This document shows, piece after piece, positions 45,101-56,800 of a stretch of 64,000 nt of DNA. The notes below the pieces were generated by a model. It saw only the letters and a program-made list of their open reading frames with translations. It did no database searches and was not told the origin of the DNA. The first letter of the stretch is position 1; the number at the start of each line of letters is the position of its first letter. The stretch is from Auricularia sp. M13 (Eukaryota; Basidiomycota; Agaricomycetes; Auriculariales; Auriculariaceae): positions 124,001 to 188,000 of the forward strand of contig CM073196.1 in the NCBI GenBank assembly GCA_037042915.1. The letters run 5' to 3'. Made by a program: the position numbers and the translations under genes.

Positions 45101-47832
45101 GCGACGGCGTCACGGAGACTGGCGAAGGGAGTGAGTCAGCAAGCGAACACACAGCGGCCGGGCAGGCGGGGAGTGGCTGGGCGCGCGGACGCGCGTGCAA
45201 TGCGGCATGCGCAACCCAGCGCCGGGCGAGCGGGCCAGCGTGTGGGAACCGCCGCGGCGAGCCCGTACCGGCGCTGCGCGCATGGAACAAGCACACCCGC
45301 GCACAACGGAGGCTCCGCAGTCGCAGCGCAGTAGACAAGGCCGCGGCAGACGGGGCGACGCCGCACAACAGCGAGCGGGCCACCGCGCACCGTGACGGAG
45401 CCAACCACAACCAGACGCGGCCAGGCGAGTGAATGCTCTCCCAAAACCCAAAAACCCAAACCCAAACGCACCTTGCGTCGTATACTCATAAACATGCGCC
45501 GTGACCTCCTTCGTATTGACCACGTTCTTCGCCACGCCGTCCTGGTAGATGCCCATGGCGGCGATGACGGACAGCGTGCGCGCGTTGATCTTGAGCCGCC
45601 CGTCGGACACGACGCACACCACCACCTTCTTCCACCCGTCCTTGCCCCACGTCTTCGAGCGCGTGCGCGTGATCAGGTGCGCGACTGTGGGCGAGAGTTA
45701 GCGAGTTATAGGGGGAGGGAGGGAGGGCGAGTAGGAGGGAGGGATGGGCGTTGGCGAGCGAGTAGGAGGGAGGGAGGGGCGGTAGCGAGCGAGAAGAAGC
45801 AAGTAGTAGGGAGTGGAAGGGATAGCGCGTAGAGGGGAGGGCATGTAGAAGGGAGGGCGGGCGTCAGTGAGCGGCGGGGAGGCCGGCATTGAGCAGCGGG
45901 GCGAGCGGGCGTTCAAGAGGGCGGCGAGATTCAAAGAGGGAGCGAGCGCCAAGAAAGTGCAGCGAGCGAGGGCGGGGCGAGCAAGTGTTCAAAAGAGAAA
46001 AGAGAGGCAGTGCGAGAACAAGGGGGGGACAGGACCGCCAGCGAGAGTAAGAAGGGGCGCAGAGCAGTACGAATGGCAGCAAGCGTCAAAGGAGATAAGT
46101 GGCAGCACGCGATCGAACGAGGCAGACCGTCGAGCGCGTGCGCATGTTGTGGAGGAGTGCGCCAAAAGGGACGGCAGCGCGCGAGCAAGAATTCATCGGA
46201 AGGAGCACAGTGCATGGGGTAGCGGGCAAACGCAGAGTGGGTGCAAGTATGTGCTACCAAAAAAGGAGCACGGCGCGGATGTGGGTATCCAGTCGTCACA
46301 GCGGGCGAAGCAGAGGGGGGAAGGGGTAGGGACGAGCGGGTGTACCAAGAGGAGAGAGAGGGTAGGTTAGGTTATTAGGCGAGAGCGAACGCAGTCTGCC
46401 CGGACGGGGTTCGACTTCGACTTCGACTTCGCGGGCGGGGAAGGCAGAAGATGGCGAACGAACTGAAGTATGGCGGACCAGATGAAAGCAGAAAGCACGC
46501 CCATGGCCAAAAGAACAAAGCAGAAAGAAAATCGAAAAAAAGAAGAAGAAAAACGCACTGTTCTTGATGACGCCGTGCATGGTGCGGCAGAAGAGCTCCT
46601 CGTCCTCGTTGTACATGGTCATGACGACGAACAGCTCCGTCCGGCGCGGCGGGTCGTACAGCACCTGCCGCAGCGTGTAGCCCTCTTCCTGTGGTGAGGA
46701 GTGAGCGTCAGCGAGCGTGTGGGCGGTAGACATGGGCGGAGGCAGGGCGAGCTGCGCGGGCGCCCAAGTGCGAGCGCCAGCAGTACTCGCGCGCGCACAA
46801 GCGCCGCCAGCACTCCAGCCAGCGCCAGCCTGCCAGCGTTCGCAGAAAACGCGAGTCCCAACCAGCACGAGCGCGAGCACTAGCTAGCACTCGCACGAGT
46901 GCTGACTGGCGCCAGCGCCGCTCGAGAAGCATCAACGCACCTTAAAGTCGTTCGGGTCGCACGTCGCTGCGGTGTAGCGCATGTGAGTGAACTCGCGGTC
47001 GTCCTTCATGGCGCACATGTCGAGCAGCTTCTTCGGCACGGGGCAGTCGATCACAAAGTTGCCGTGGAACAGTCTGTAACGCGCGGTGGGCGTCAGCAAG
47101 CCGAACGGGCGGGCCCGCGCAATGGCCGCGACTACTCACTCGACACGCTTGATAGTCTTGAACCTGCGCGGGATGCGCTGCGGTATACGTCCATAATGGA
47201 TATTATTCTCCCCGTCCTGTCCACCGGCGCCGCCCATCTCGCCGTCCGCGAGCCCGAGCCCACCCGGCACAAAACCGCCAGGGAACTGCGACGGGCCGGC
47301 GCCCGGGGCATTATTGCCGTCGCGCTGGAGGAGCGGGATGTCGTTCTCGTCGACGGGGTTCGGGTGGTCGAGGTCGTCGGGCGCGTAGGCGGGCGTGGAG
47401 AGCGGGCGCGGGACCTGGTTGTAGATCGGGTTGAGCGGCGTGTTGTGGCGCTCGATGCCGGTGTGCAGCGGGAACGGGTTCTCGTGGTACGGCGTCGCGA
47501 ACGGGTCCTGGTGCTGCTCGAACGGGTTCGGCGTCGCGCTCGCGCCGGGCCCGTACGGGTTCGGCTGCGGCGGCCCAGCGGGGAACGGCGGCGGCGACGT
47601 CGGGTGCAGGTATCCCGGCCCGCCCTGCCCGGGCGGCGGCGACGTCGGCTGGTGGTACGACGACGGCCGCGGGTTGAACGCGCCCGGCGGCGGGGGCGGC
47701 GGCGGCGAGAACGAGCCCTGCGGCATCTGGTACGGCGACCCGTACCCCCGCTCGTCAGCCTGCCCACGTTGCTGTCAGCGTCCGTACACTGAAGTCTGCG
47801 ACGACGGGGCGCACCTCTGGATATCTGCTCAT
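42166..47832 (-). CDS. Chitin synthase, class I-III type (946 aa)
   Basis: Fifteen exons on the minus strand: 47815-47832, 47140-47759, 46941-47073, 46559-46688, 45472-45684, 44936-45118, 44167-44462, 43731-44078, 43402-43599, 42965-43135, 42821-42904, 42757-42770, 42473-42703, 42275-42417, 42166-42224. They sum to 947 codons with the stop. The enzyme polymerises N-acetylglucosamine from UDP-GlcNAc into cell-wall chitin at the plasma membrane. Order: Pro/Gly-rich disordered N-terminus (about 1-200), the Chitin_synth_1N region ([12 protein letters not shown]), [26 protein letters not shown] (about 546-549), QRRRW (587-591), then several membrane segments, [11 protein letters not shown] and a C-terminal membrane pair. 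There is no myosin head. A 14-nt exon (42757-42770) is needed to read NVHD. Introns 4 (874 nt) and 6 (473 nt) are unusually long and repeat-rich. Confidence 0.93.
44811..44862 (+). repeat. Short tandem repeat in a chitin synthase intron
   Basis: Three copies of CCTCTCAAGGCGCCCG-like units inside intron 6 of the chitin synthase gene. Confidence 0.7.
45708..45850 (+). repeat. G-rich repeat in the long chitin synthase intron
   Basis: Runs of GGGAGGGAGGG with GCGAGTAGGAGGGAGGG units, on the plus strand of intron 4 (45685-46558). Several G-triplet runs lie close enough to form G-quadruplexes; because the gene is on the minus strand, the transcript carries the C-rich complement. Confidence 0.65.
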
Positions 47833-50800
47833 CGGGATGGACGGCGCTGGCAAGCTAGTTTGGCACAGGCGGCGCTCGCACTGCTGCTGAGCGGGAAACA
47901 CCGCTTGGCACCGCCCCCAGTCCGCAGTGCCGCGCTAAAAATCAAACCTAATTTCGTGCTCCTAGTCCTCTTGCACCTGGCACCTTGACCCTGCATGCTG
48001 AATTGTCTGGATCCTTCATTTCGCTTGTGTTTCTCTGCGCAGAGACTATGATTACAGGCCTGTTTCTCTCTGTACCCGCAACTGCCACCGTCGCAACACA
48101 CGGGCGCTCCGGTCCCTTGCGCACCATCTCAGTCCCTGTCCAGTATCTGCCGCAGACGACGCGTACTCGAAGCACCATATGGGACTGTACAGCCATAGCC
48201 TTCGATTTCAATCTCGCTGCTATCCTGGACACTCTCGCACCGGCTGCTGTGGCCGTCGACTCTCCCAAAGCTCGGGTTCAATCGCGATACTTGCTGTACT
48301 CGAGTCCGACTTCTCCCGACGCACGTGTGACCTGGCAGTGGCACGTCGCGGGCCTGCGCAATGAAGCCCGGCTCGCTCACTTTCTGCCATTCGTCCATCC
48401 GAGTGACTGCTTTTTCCCCACTTTCACTCTGTGCGGCAAGATCTGTGTCGCCGCCCTGCACCAGCGCTCACTCTCGATGGCCTGCCCTAGCCCAGTATTG
48501 CGTTGCATCACCGCCACCGAAACGCAGCACTCCCAGCGCTCTGGCAGAGCACTCCTCGCGCCGACTCGTGTGAGCTTCCCAATGCCTGCCTGGGTATCTT
48601 AAGCCGAATCTTCACCGTGACGCAGTCCACTTTCAAGTCGATCTTCGTCTGCCCATTGACACCATACCACGAGTCTGCGCTGCGAGGGGAGGGCTCATTC
48701 AGACATCCATTGGCATACACAAAGCATTCTCCGAGTCATTGCGCTCGTCTTCAGCGTCCCCCGCTCCGACTAACCCGGGGATGTCCGACTCGGAGATCGA
48801 AGGCAGACGCGTCTGCACGCTGACCTCCATCATATCCATGTCCAATTCTCTGGTCGCTTTCTCTACTAGCTCCAGGCTGCCGTCCGACCGAACGACCTTT
48901 TTCCGAGTCTCTCTGTTCTCCGAGTCGTAACTCGTAATTGCCACCGGCGCTCCGGTCCCTCGTGCGCACCATCTCAGTCCCTGTCCAGTTACAGTGTCTG
49001 CCGCAGACGACGCATACTCGACGCACCACTCGGATCATTCGAACAGCACTCAGTGCACAAACGTACTGTGCATCTCTCGTAGGGGTCCGTACTACGCTTG
49101 CGAATGCTGGACTCTTACTGTATATACCAGCATCCCGGACACTCTCATCCCGCCTGGCTTTCGGGTTCAATCGCGATACTGTGCTCCGAGTCGAGTCCGA
49201 CGCACGTTCGCACAGCGCACGCCTCTCCGGATATGCTATCTCCACGAAGCATCCTCATGCTCCCACTCGCTCTTTGATTTATGCCATTCGCCCGTCGTCC
49301 AATCGCTCAGCTCCTCACATTCAAACTGGCTGTAGTGCTGTTACTAAACTTGCCCTCCCTCTCTCACACCGTCACCGTCTCTGTGCTCAAATATCGGTCT
49401 TCGTCACGGTGCTCTCCTCGCCAGCCACAAAAGCTCAAGCTGCGGCGCCCTCGCCGGCTGATCATGCCACCACTGGTCGTGGTATGGGCGATAGTCGGAT
49501 TCGGACCCTTCCCACTTGTACAAGTTGCGTCCCCTGCATCATGGGCCCACCGAAACGCAGGTCCCAGATCCAAGTCGGGTCCACTCTGGGCACTGAACGA
49601 TCCGATCGTCGACCTTGAACGCAGTTTATCTCTTCACGTACTGGCAGCCCATCTTCGTCGCCCGGGGGAGAGTAGTACACCCAGCCCAAACTACGCTTCG
49701 AGTCGGAGTCTCACAAATACTGGCACTGGCAGAGTCGGGCTGTGACTCGGAAAGAAATCCACGGCATCCCGGGGAGTCGGACTCACCTCTGCAGATCCAA
49801 GTCTCCCACTGGCACTGGGAGAGTATCGGTGTCGCTCCGTGGACTCGAGCCTGAAAGAAATCCGCGACGTCTCAGCACTGGCATGCCAGTCAGGATAATC
49901 CATGCTGGCTCCGACCACTCGACCTCAGGCTTTACATACATCTAGCCTGGTAGCCTCCCGCCCTGGCGCCAACAATACTGTAACGACCACCCAGCCCGCG
50001 GGGGTACTTCAATTCAAGTTGTCTCCATGCCGGAAACTACATTCCAATCGGTGACCAGCAGAAGGATCACCCACATCAATGGTGATGTCCATAGTGATGA
50101 TACCGCGTCGAAACGCCAGCGACATCGCGCGGTCGTGCAGATTAGTAACTTAGTTGAGACTGACTGATATCGGAGGGCACTATTCGTATGAGTTGAAGAT
50201 TGGCCACACACCCCGCAGCGAGTCCTTTTAAACCTGTTTTGAACTGTGGAAAATGAGTTGAAAATGCCAACAAGCGGAAAACACCTTGGAAATGGGTCGA
50301 AAATCCATCCGAAGCATGTTCAACCTGTTTTCCAGCATAAATAACGAGTCAAAAAGGACTGACTGCGGGTGTGTGGCGCGCGGATGTGACGGACTCACGG
50401 GTACATCATGTGGGTACCGGCAACGCCGTCAAGGAGTTATCCATCAGCGGCTAACTCCGTATGGAGTCCTTGTCCGATACAGCGCTTTCAGGCCACCCTT
50501 CCTCTGAACTTCTGATTCTTATCCAAATAATTATTATAATTAAATATAAGAACTTTTTTCGGGCGGATTTTGGTTAATCAAAAGGACAAGTGAGTTACGC
50601 AACAAATATATATATTCCCTTGCAGTTATTCAAATTCTGCTCCGAACAATCATTAGAGGGAACGTTCCTGACATTGAAACTCGAGTTTCGAGAAATTTCT
50701 TCGAGCCATTCTCTAGCACGGATTTTCCTAAGAATGCCTCCATTTGAAGCCGATACATATGTTACGTAATCAACTCCGCTCGCCACTCAGTGTGTTCGGC

Positions 50801-51195
50801 ACTGAATGAAGTTGATAACCCTTCAATCGCAACCTGAAAGCCTGGGTATGCTATATGACTGCAACACATGCCTTCTCTTAGTGCTGGAGAAGCTGCTTCT
50901 GATCCCAGTGGTATCCAAGGAGGTAGCAGGCATGTAGGCTCTCCTCCTCTCCATGTTACTGCTTCCCGAGGCTCTGAAGTCGTAATTTACGGCAGATTAA
51001 CTTCTTAATGCATTATGTGACCAGTGGGAGCCGAATGGATGGCATTTCTTGCGTAAGGGTGCTTTGGATTGCAAACGGAATGTCCAATCCTTGGACTGTG
51101 AGGATTTTGGCTGCATCATTACAGGTCATGGAGCAACAAAAATTTTTAAAATGTATCTATAACACCTTATACACGTAATTAAATAGCCCTTATGT
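47833..51195. other. Gene-poor, repeat-bearing region
   Basis: No gene that I can support. A block at about 48103-48300 (GCGCTCCGGTCCCT, CACCATCTCAGTCCCTGTCC, CCGCAGACGACGC, later GGGTTCAATCGCGATAC) recurs in the same order and orientation at about 48947-49180. A further imperfect duplication of about 105 bp (ACTGGCACTGGxAGAGT and GAAAGAAATCC) lies at 49690-49870. From about 50500 the sequence turns AT-rich. Frames up to 226 codons are low-complexity shadows. The first few hundred bases should contain the chitin synthase promoter. Confidence 0.4.
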
Positions 51196-51400
51196 CGGGG
51201 AAAAATTTCAACGGCTTGCAGGAAAGCAACTACTCCGGATGGGCGGAAACTCGCTGATTAAGCCGGCCGATCACTTGAAGGCCGTTGCCGGTACCCAGTA
51301 CATGTCATTGTCAGAGGGCAGCGGGCCAGTCGGAGTTCCGGAATCTGAATGCAAACACGCCGACTCATTCGCCATGTTCAACTTCGCTTGCTGGTGTGTG
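51196..51400 (+). mobile_element. Possible relic of a Ty1/copia-type gag region
   Basis: A short stretch resembles the start of copia-type capsid proteins (an FNGLQESNYSGW-like segment and, after it, a weak match to the following helices). It lies in AT-rich DNA and is a broken fossil. No LTRs, protease, integrase or reverse transcriptase were recognised nearby. Age cannot be judged. Confidence 0.2.
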
Positions 51401-53538
51401 TGTGTGTTCGGCAAATGATTGGATACGATTCATCGCGTCACAAGAGCTCAAAGGCAACATACCAGGTTGACTTGCCATGCGCCTTGATGTGCTGAGTGCT
51501 CAGATGGGATTTTTCAGCCGACCGTCGAGCTTGCGGCACCTTCGAATCGTTGCTCGAGAGTTTTATTCGGCTACATTTAACCTGGACGTGGATTACCGCC
51601 CGCGCATTGACCTGATACACGGACATTATGTCCGCGCACGAGTTCCTACAATTGCGCAGCTTCACGAACTTGTCACGAACGACTCGGACTCTCTTGGCCC
51701 TGCGGCGGCGGACTCAATGCCCATGTCTTTTTCGCATCGCGACTGGCGACTTCCCGTGCAACATCCATGCACATACACTGGTTTCGCGCCCCGCCCCGCC
51801 AAACAGCATGGCATCGCGGCGCGCCGGCCACTACTGTACCAGCTGACTGCTCCCGCCTCTTCATCCAGGGCAGAATTACGTGCAGCCGCGGAAGGCAGGT
51901 TCGGGTGCTGCCTCGTGTCCCTGCTTGTTCCTGCTGCCGTTCACCGTGCAACTACAGTAACTGCACCCATGATCGACACGGGCAAGCTTTGGTCCAGGGA
52001 CGTCTACACGCCTACAGTAGAGTACACGCCGCGGATTCTCGTCCGTCGCGCGGGATCCGGGGTTGGACGCATGCAGCATTCCACGCTGGGCAAAATTGCC
52101 CACACAGTGCCAGACTCTCTCCGTCGAAGCGCCCGGACATGTGTTCGCGGTGTGTTCGAACTTCGCCGGCGATCAAGCAAGTATCTGTTATTACGTCTCG
52201 AGCGCCGAACCCTGGTTCCTGGGAGCTGGGAGCTGGCCGTCTGACAGTGCTGTGAAACAATAACATTTGTGACCGGAACGAGTCGTGTCGATCCTGCTGC
52301 CGCGAAACGACAGACTCACATGACGCGCTTCCACGTTTCTCTCTGTTGTTCTTCCTCGCCGTGACGGAACTGGCTCAGGTGTGCTGGACAAACAGCATGA
52401 CAGAAGCCGCAGTACTTCAGTGCCCCTGTCCGAAGAGGCCCTGGCGCTTGCTCAACTGAGTGACCACCGTGGCTCGAAGAAGTCCTGCAACCCGGACCCT
52501 GGCGCGGCGCCAGGTTGTGTCTGTGTGTCTCCTCTACTCTACTCGACGTCGAACCGACCGCTTGTGGCACGGACCCTGCACGGACCCCGGCGTGGTGAGG
52601 GATCGCTGTCCGTCTATTCCGATGCAGTGCATACAGTATCGAGGCTCTAAAAACCCGGTGCAAGCACTGCAAGCCAGTTTTTGGGAAGACGGCACCAATG
52701 ATAATCGGACTGACCAAGACGCTTGATGGAGGCACGTTCAGGTGGAGCAGAACATGTGAGCTTGCTCGAGCGCCCAGTACCACGAGGTAACGGGCAACAG
52801 TCCGATATTTCTGGCTAAGACCTATCTCAGAACCCCTCTTCATGCACGAGGCATCGACGCCGCCCCAGTGATTCTTCGTATATGAATGTACCCGCAATGT
52901 TTGCCGGATCGTCCTCCTTCTGCCCTGAACAATCGAGATCCCACCGTGGATTGTTGATGCGGAAGCACACAACTGAACGATGCTTCCCATGGGCACACGG
53001 AGCCTTCGCCAAAGGTAAAGGAACATAGAGCACATTTATCGTGCACTGAGACTGATGCTTTCATCTCTTCCGGCACGGCCATACTGTACAGCTGACACGC
53101 ACACATTGGGTCGGGCTCGAGGAAAGAGGGCGAATTCCCGCCAATGCTATCCGGAAGCATGATGGATTCGCGAAGCATCTTCATCACCCAAACACAAATG
53201 CCAAACAGCGGGGCTTGGTCAATCTCGGCCGCCCGCGCGCGAACGCCAGCAGCGTGTATGTCGCCCTTTCACGCCTCGAGGCAGCGCGCTGCAATCCCGC
53301 TACAGGAATGTGCTATCCCGCGGAGAGCCAGCCTGGACAGCGGCAAGCCCTCGGGAAGAACACGGCCGGGCTAGACGGCCTGCGCAATCGCTCAGTCGAA
53401 GTGCTGCACCGATTGTTCTTGGGCTACCAGATAACCCGGGGTCGCCCTGACTCTGATGACGGGACCGCCCGTCGGCTACGTGCTTCGGCGGACCTGCTTC
53501 GACGTCGTCATTTCGGGTGTGCAAGCTTTGACTGAATC
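51401..53538. other. Gene-poor region
   Basis: A GT-dinucleotide run lies at about 51396-51408. A plus frame at 51477-52244 (255 codons) begins with a plausible protein-like segment (about 60 codons) and then becomes Arg/Ser-rich; I do not call it. No other gene is supported. Confidence 0.35.
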
Positions 53539-54184
53539 ATGGCTACAACGTGGACCCCGCAGCAGGCCCGTGCTCCCTCCCGGGTCTTTACTGGCTCTTA
53601 TAAAGCCCTGGGCGAGTGGAACTTGGAAGATTCGCCCGTCAGCTCGCCTCCTGTTTCCCAGTTGCCCGCAATGTCCTACCCGCCGTACAACAACCAGGTA
53701 CGTACGCGCCTTGCCGTCGTCGACCATTACGTGTCGGACCAATGCATTCTGCAGGCCGGCTATTACTCAGGCCCCAACAACTTTGCCGTCCAACCCCGCG
53801 TGCCGGCTGGGCAGCTCTCCGCTAACAACAATCCTTTTGCTGTACGTCCTATCTCGCAGCCCGGCGCTTCTCAATCTTAGATCTCATCCCCTAATCCTTC
53901 GTCGCTCTCGCTTATTTAGGTTGGTGCTCGCGTGTGGGCTCGTGTGACACTGCAAGGCCACGTTAGCTGGGGCCAAGCTCTTATTCTACGCGGTCTCGCG
54001 TACATGAGCACGGTGCGTTTCCCTCCTCATCGTCTTAACCATCTGCTGACTTCGCTAGGTCATGGGCATGGGCTACCAGATCGAATTCTCGTCTGTGCCT
54101 GAATGTGGCGGGCCGTCCGTCCAGAACGCGCGCATGGACGTTCGTCAGGACCAGGTCTACAGCACTCCGCCCAGGATGTACTGA
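53539..54184 (+). CDS. Small orphan protein (154 aa), four exons
   Basis: Exons 53539-53697, 53755-53841, 53920-54012, 54059-54184; introns of 57, 78 and 46 nt with GT-AG borders, all in phase 0. The frame is closed by a stop after PPRMY. No signal peptide or transmembrane segment is seen. The N-terminal third is Ser/Pro-rich (VFTGSYKALGEWNLEDSPVS, SYPPYNN); the rest alternates polar and beta-prone segments (ARVWARVTLQGHVSWGQALI, MGYQIEFSSVPE). I do not recognise the family. Consistent phase-0 introns with canonical borders make it a credible gene. Neighbours are repeats on the left and the MYND gene on the right, on the opposite strand. Confidence 0.65.
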
Positions 54185-54641
54185 GGGCGACGTCGCTCCA
54201 TTTGCTCCACGTTCCTATGCTTTCTCTGTGACTTCCGTCTCCTGCTGTGAATGTATGATACAATGGTGTACCAAATGCTGAATCCCAACTTCTCCCGTAC
54301 AACGAGCACAGCTTCGCCGCATGACAAGACCCTGTCCGCCGCGGACCGTTATTCCGGCGGAATTCGTGCCGTGATACCAGACAGTTCCCGTGCAATCCTT
54401 CCGTTAACGAAGTTGAGATGCTGCGCATTCGCGGTAAACATTCCCAGTGGGCGCGAAAAGGATTAATGTGGTCCTGCTCACCAACAATGTAAAGTTTACC
54501 ACCCAGCTGAGCGGACTCGCAGGCAGAATCCCGAAATGACTCTCTTCCTCGGTTCTTTGGTGCCATCCCCCATATCTCGAATAAAAAGATGAGTGTATAC
54601 AACCCAAGTGAACTATATAGATATGAATAATCATATGCCGT
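54185..54641. other. Convergent intergenic
   Basis: Contains the 3' ends of the small orphan gene and of the MYND gene; nothing else is seen. Confidence 0.45.
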
Positions 54642-56325
54642 CTACATCGCTCGCGCAGGATGCGTACGTTTGCACGACGTACGGTGTGGTGTATCCTCTG
54701 CATGACGTCCGTTCCAATGTTTTCTCTGACTGCCATAACGTTAGTGTAGAGTCAACGCTTCCATAGCACGCGCACCATTCTCGGCTACAATACCAAACAT
54801 CGCGGCAGCTGGCACAGACGCACAGATTCGCTGAGCGGGTCCCACAGGTGAAGCAGGTGCGCAAAATGTGGCAGATGTGTCGCTCGGCCATCAGCCTGTC
54901 AAAGATCGGGTGCGGCAGACTGAGAAAATCGACGCTCTCTTGGCTCGAGAGGCGCATGAACTACATTTGCGTGCTTTCCTCGGTCACCGAGCGCCGCGCG
55001 ACGGCTGCTAGAGCCGCAGGGCCAGACGGTTCATCTGTAGCGTTGTCGAAGTCGTATTCCCAGAACGACCGAAGGTAAGGCTTCAAACGGTCCTCCCAAA
55101 TACCACCATCTTCAAAAAATTCGAGGAACCAGTATGAGGCGTGGTTCGTGTCGTCTATAGTCCGGTCGTTCCCATACAAGGCTGTGGCGTATTTCTCTGC
55201 CGCACGATACTCGTCCGTCAAACCCTGTTGCCATCAGCTTTGCAAGCCATTGTGACGCACAGGCTTACTTAAATTTTGGATAAATCCGGCGCACCATGTC
55301 TCAAAACGTTGCAGATAATTCTGATCTCGAGCATCGCGCTGCGATCCACACCATCAGGGGGACCTGCCCGAAGGTACTGGCTGGCCACCGAGTCGGCGAT
55401 ATAAAAGAGCTGGCGCCATGTAACCCACGAGGTCGCAGAGCAGCACCAGAGCGTTGTCATAATCAGGTATGCGCGTCGCGAAACGGCGCTGAGCAGATGA
55501 ACGGTGGAGGGGGGTCTTCCCGGACTCGGCGGTACTACGGGCAGAGAGGAGGTCTTCAATGAACGACTCGTAAGTAATGCGCTGCTCGAAAAGCATCTTG
55601 GCCTGCGCGTGGCAAATATACAGAGCGTAGGCCATCCAAGGATCACCGGGATACTGTCGAAACGCTTTTTCGATCGTCTCCCAGCCGTCGTCAGAGTGCT
55701 GCGAGACATAGAAATGGACCGCGAGTACGTTCGCGATATAGTCCGCAGAGTAAGACCGGAGCGATGCAAATAGTGCCAGAAGGATATCGACCTGCTACGG
55801 AGGTAGCCTTCGCACAGCGGTGCTTAAAGCTGGAAATATGGACAGCCAGCTGCCGTCGGGGAGAACCTCGTGGGGCGGCCGCTCCGGAAGTGCGAATTTC
55901 TCGACAGGATCCCTGCCGATCGCCGCACCCAATGGATAATCGTGCACCGAACGGAACAGTTGGACGCCCATCATAGCGAGATCGCTTCCCCGGGACAGCC
56001 CGCGGAGAAGGTGGCCACATTTCTCGACCGTCCGCGCAAGTCTCGTGAGCCTTCGTAAAGCCTCACTGGCAGCCGGGAATATTGCCCGCCACTTCGCTCC
56101 CTGAGCAAAGAGACTATGGGGAGGGCGCTGAGGGAGAGAAAATTTCGTGGAGGCGTCGTCGCCGATTGCAGCGCCCGAGGGATCGTCGTGGACCATGAGG
56201 AAAAGTTGGATGCCGACTTTGGCGAGATCGCTCTGCAGTGAGAGCCCGCGAAGAAGTTGGCCACATTTACCGACCGTCCGTGCGAGTCTCGTACTGTCGC
56301 ACATGTCCAGGCCACGGGCTCGCAT
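54642..56325 (-). pseudogene. MYND zinc-finger gene, probably damaged
   Basis: The 3' end encodes a MYND finger: CFTCG...CVCASC...WYCSREC QRKHW...H, with the last part supplied by a final exon (54642-54729) after a 46-nt intron. Upstream, the frame from ATG 56325 contains two consecutive copies of an about 80-residue unit (RLARTVxKCGxLLRGLS...DLAxxGxQLF...VHDxPxGAAIG...PxRPPH...FPAxSxAxRRL). Between these and the MYND part are helical stretches (ETIEKAFRQYPGDPWMAYALYICHAQ; ADSVASQYLRAGPPDGVDR). An in-frame stop near 55790 and a change of frame near 55405 interrupt it, and one exon junction near 55010 could not be resolved. MYND domains mediate protein-protein contacts. It may instead be a gene with introns I mis-split. 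Confidence 0.55.
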
Positions 56326-56800
56326 AGTGCGGGCGAGGTTCAAAGGAAGACTGCCGAGGTCAGATGAGCATTTGCAGCTGAGCGATGAATGCGGGTGATA
56401 CCAGGAAGGCCAAGGCTTGACTGCATGAGCCACAATGCCTGGGTAAGTGTGTCGCCCCTGTGTGCACATATTGGGAGAACGTCTGCAAATGTAGCGCCCG
56501 GTGGGATAGCGGGTGTTGTTGCTTGCATTGCGCGGCGTTCGCGGTGAACGAAGAAGGCCTTGGTTACGGAATACGGTGTAGCCTAAGGCATGACTTTCTG
56601 GGGAAACTCCCCTCACACTCCGGTGCCCCGGCAGGCAGGGGCCCCACACATGAGGGTACCCGAATATGAGGGGCCCCAAGTACAAGGGGTACCAAGTACT
56701 TGGGGGGCCCCAGATTCGTGCAACTCACGAGCGTGAGCCCCCATTTTGTGCCCGCCGGACGGCCAAACCGGAGCAAGTGTACATACATGCCGGAACCGAG
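56326..56800. other. Intergenic
   Basis: No gene recognised. Short GGGGCCCC-type palindromic stretches occur near 56670-56710. Confidence 0.4.

Noticed and set aside
50500-51250. Mitochondrial insertion in the AT-rich patch
   Set aside because: AT content alone suggested it, but no mitochondrial gene or tRNA is recognisable.
51477-52244. 255-codon plus frame
   Set aside because: The first 60 codons look protein-like, but the rest is low-complexity, no family is recognised and no splice plan improves it. It stays open as a weak candidate.
56326-56685. N-terminal extension of the MYND gene
   Set aside because: The frame is open upstream of ATG 56325 but its composition changes and includes short GGGGCCCC-type palindromic DNA; it is not credible as coding.
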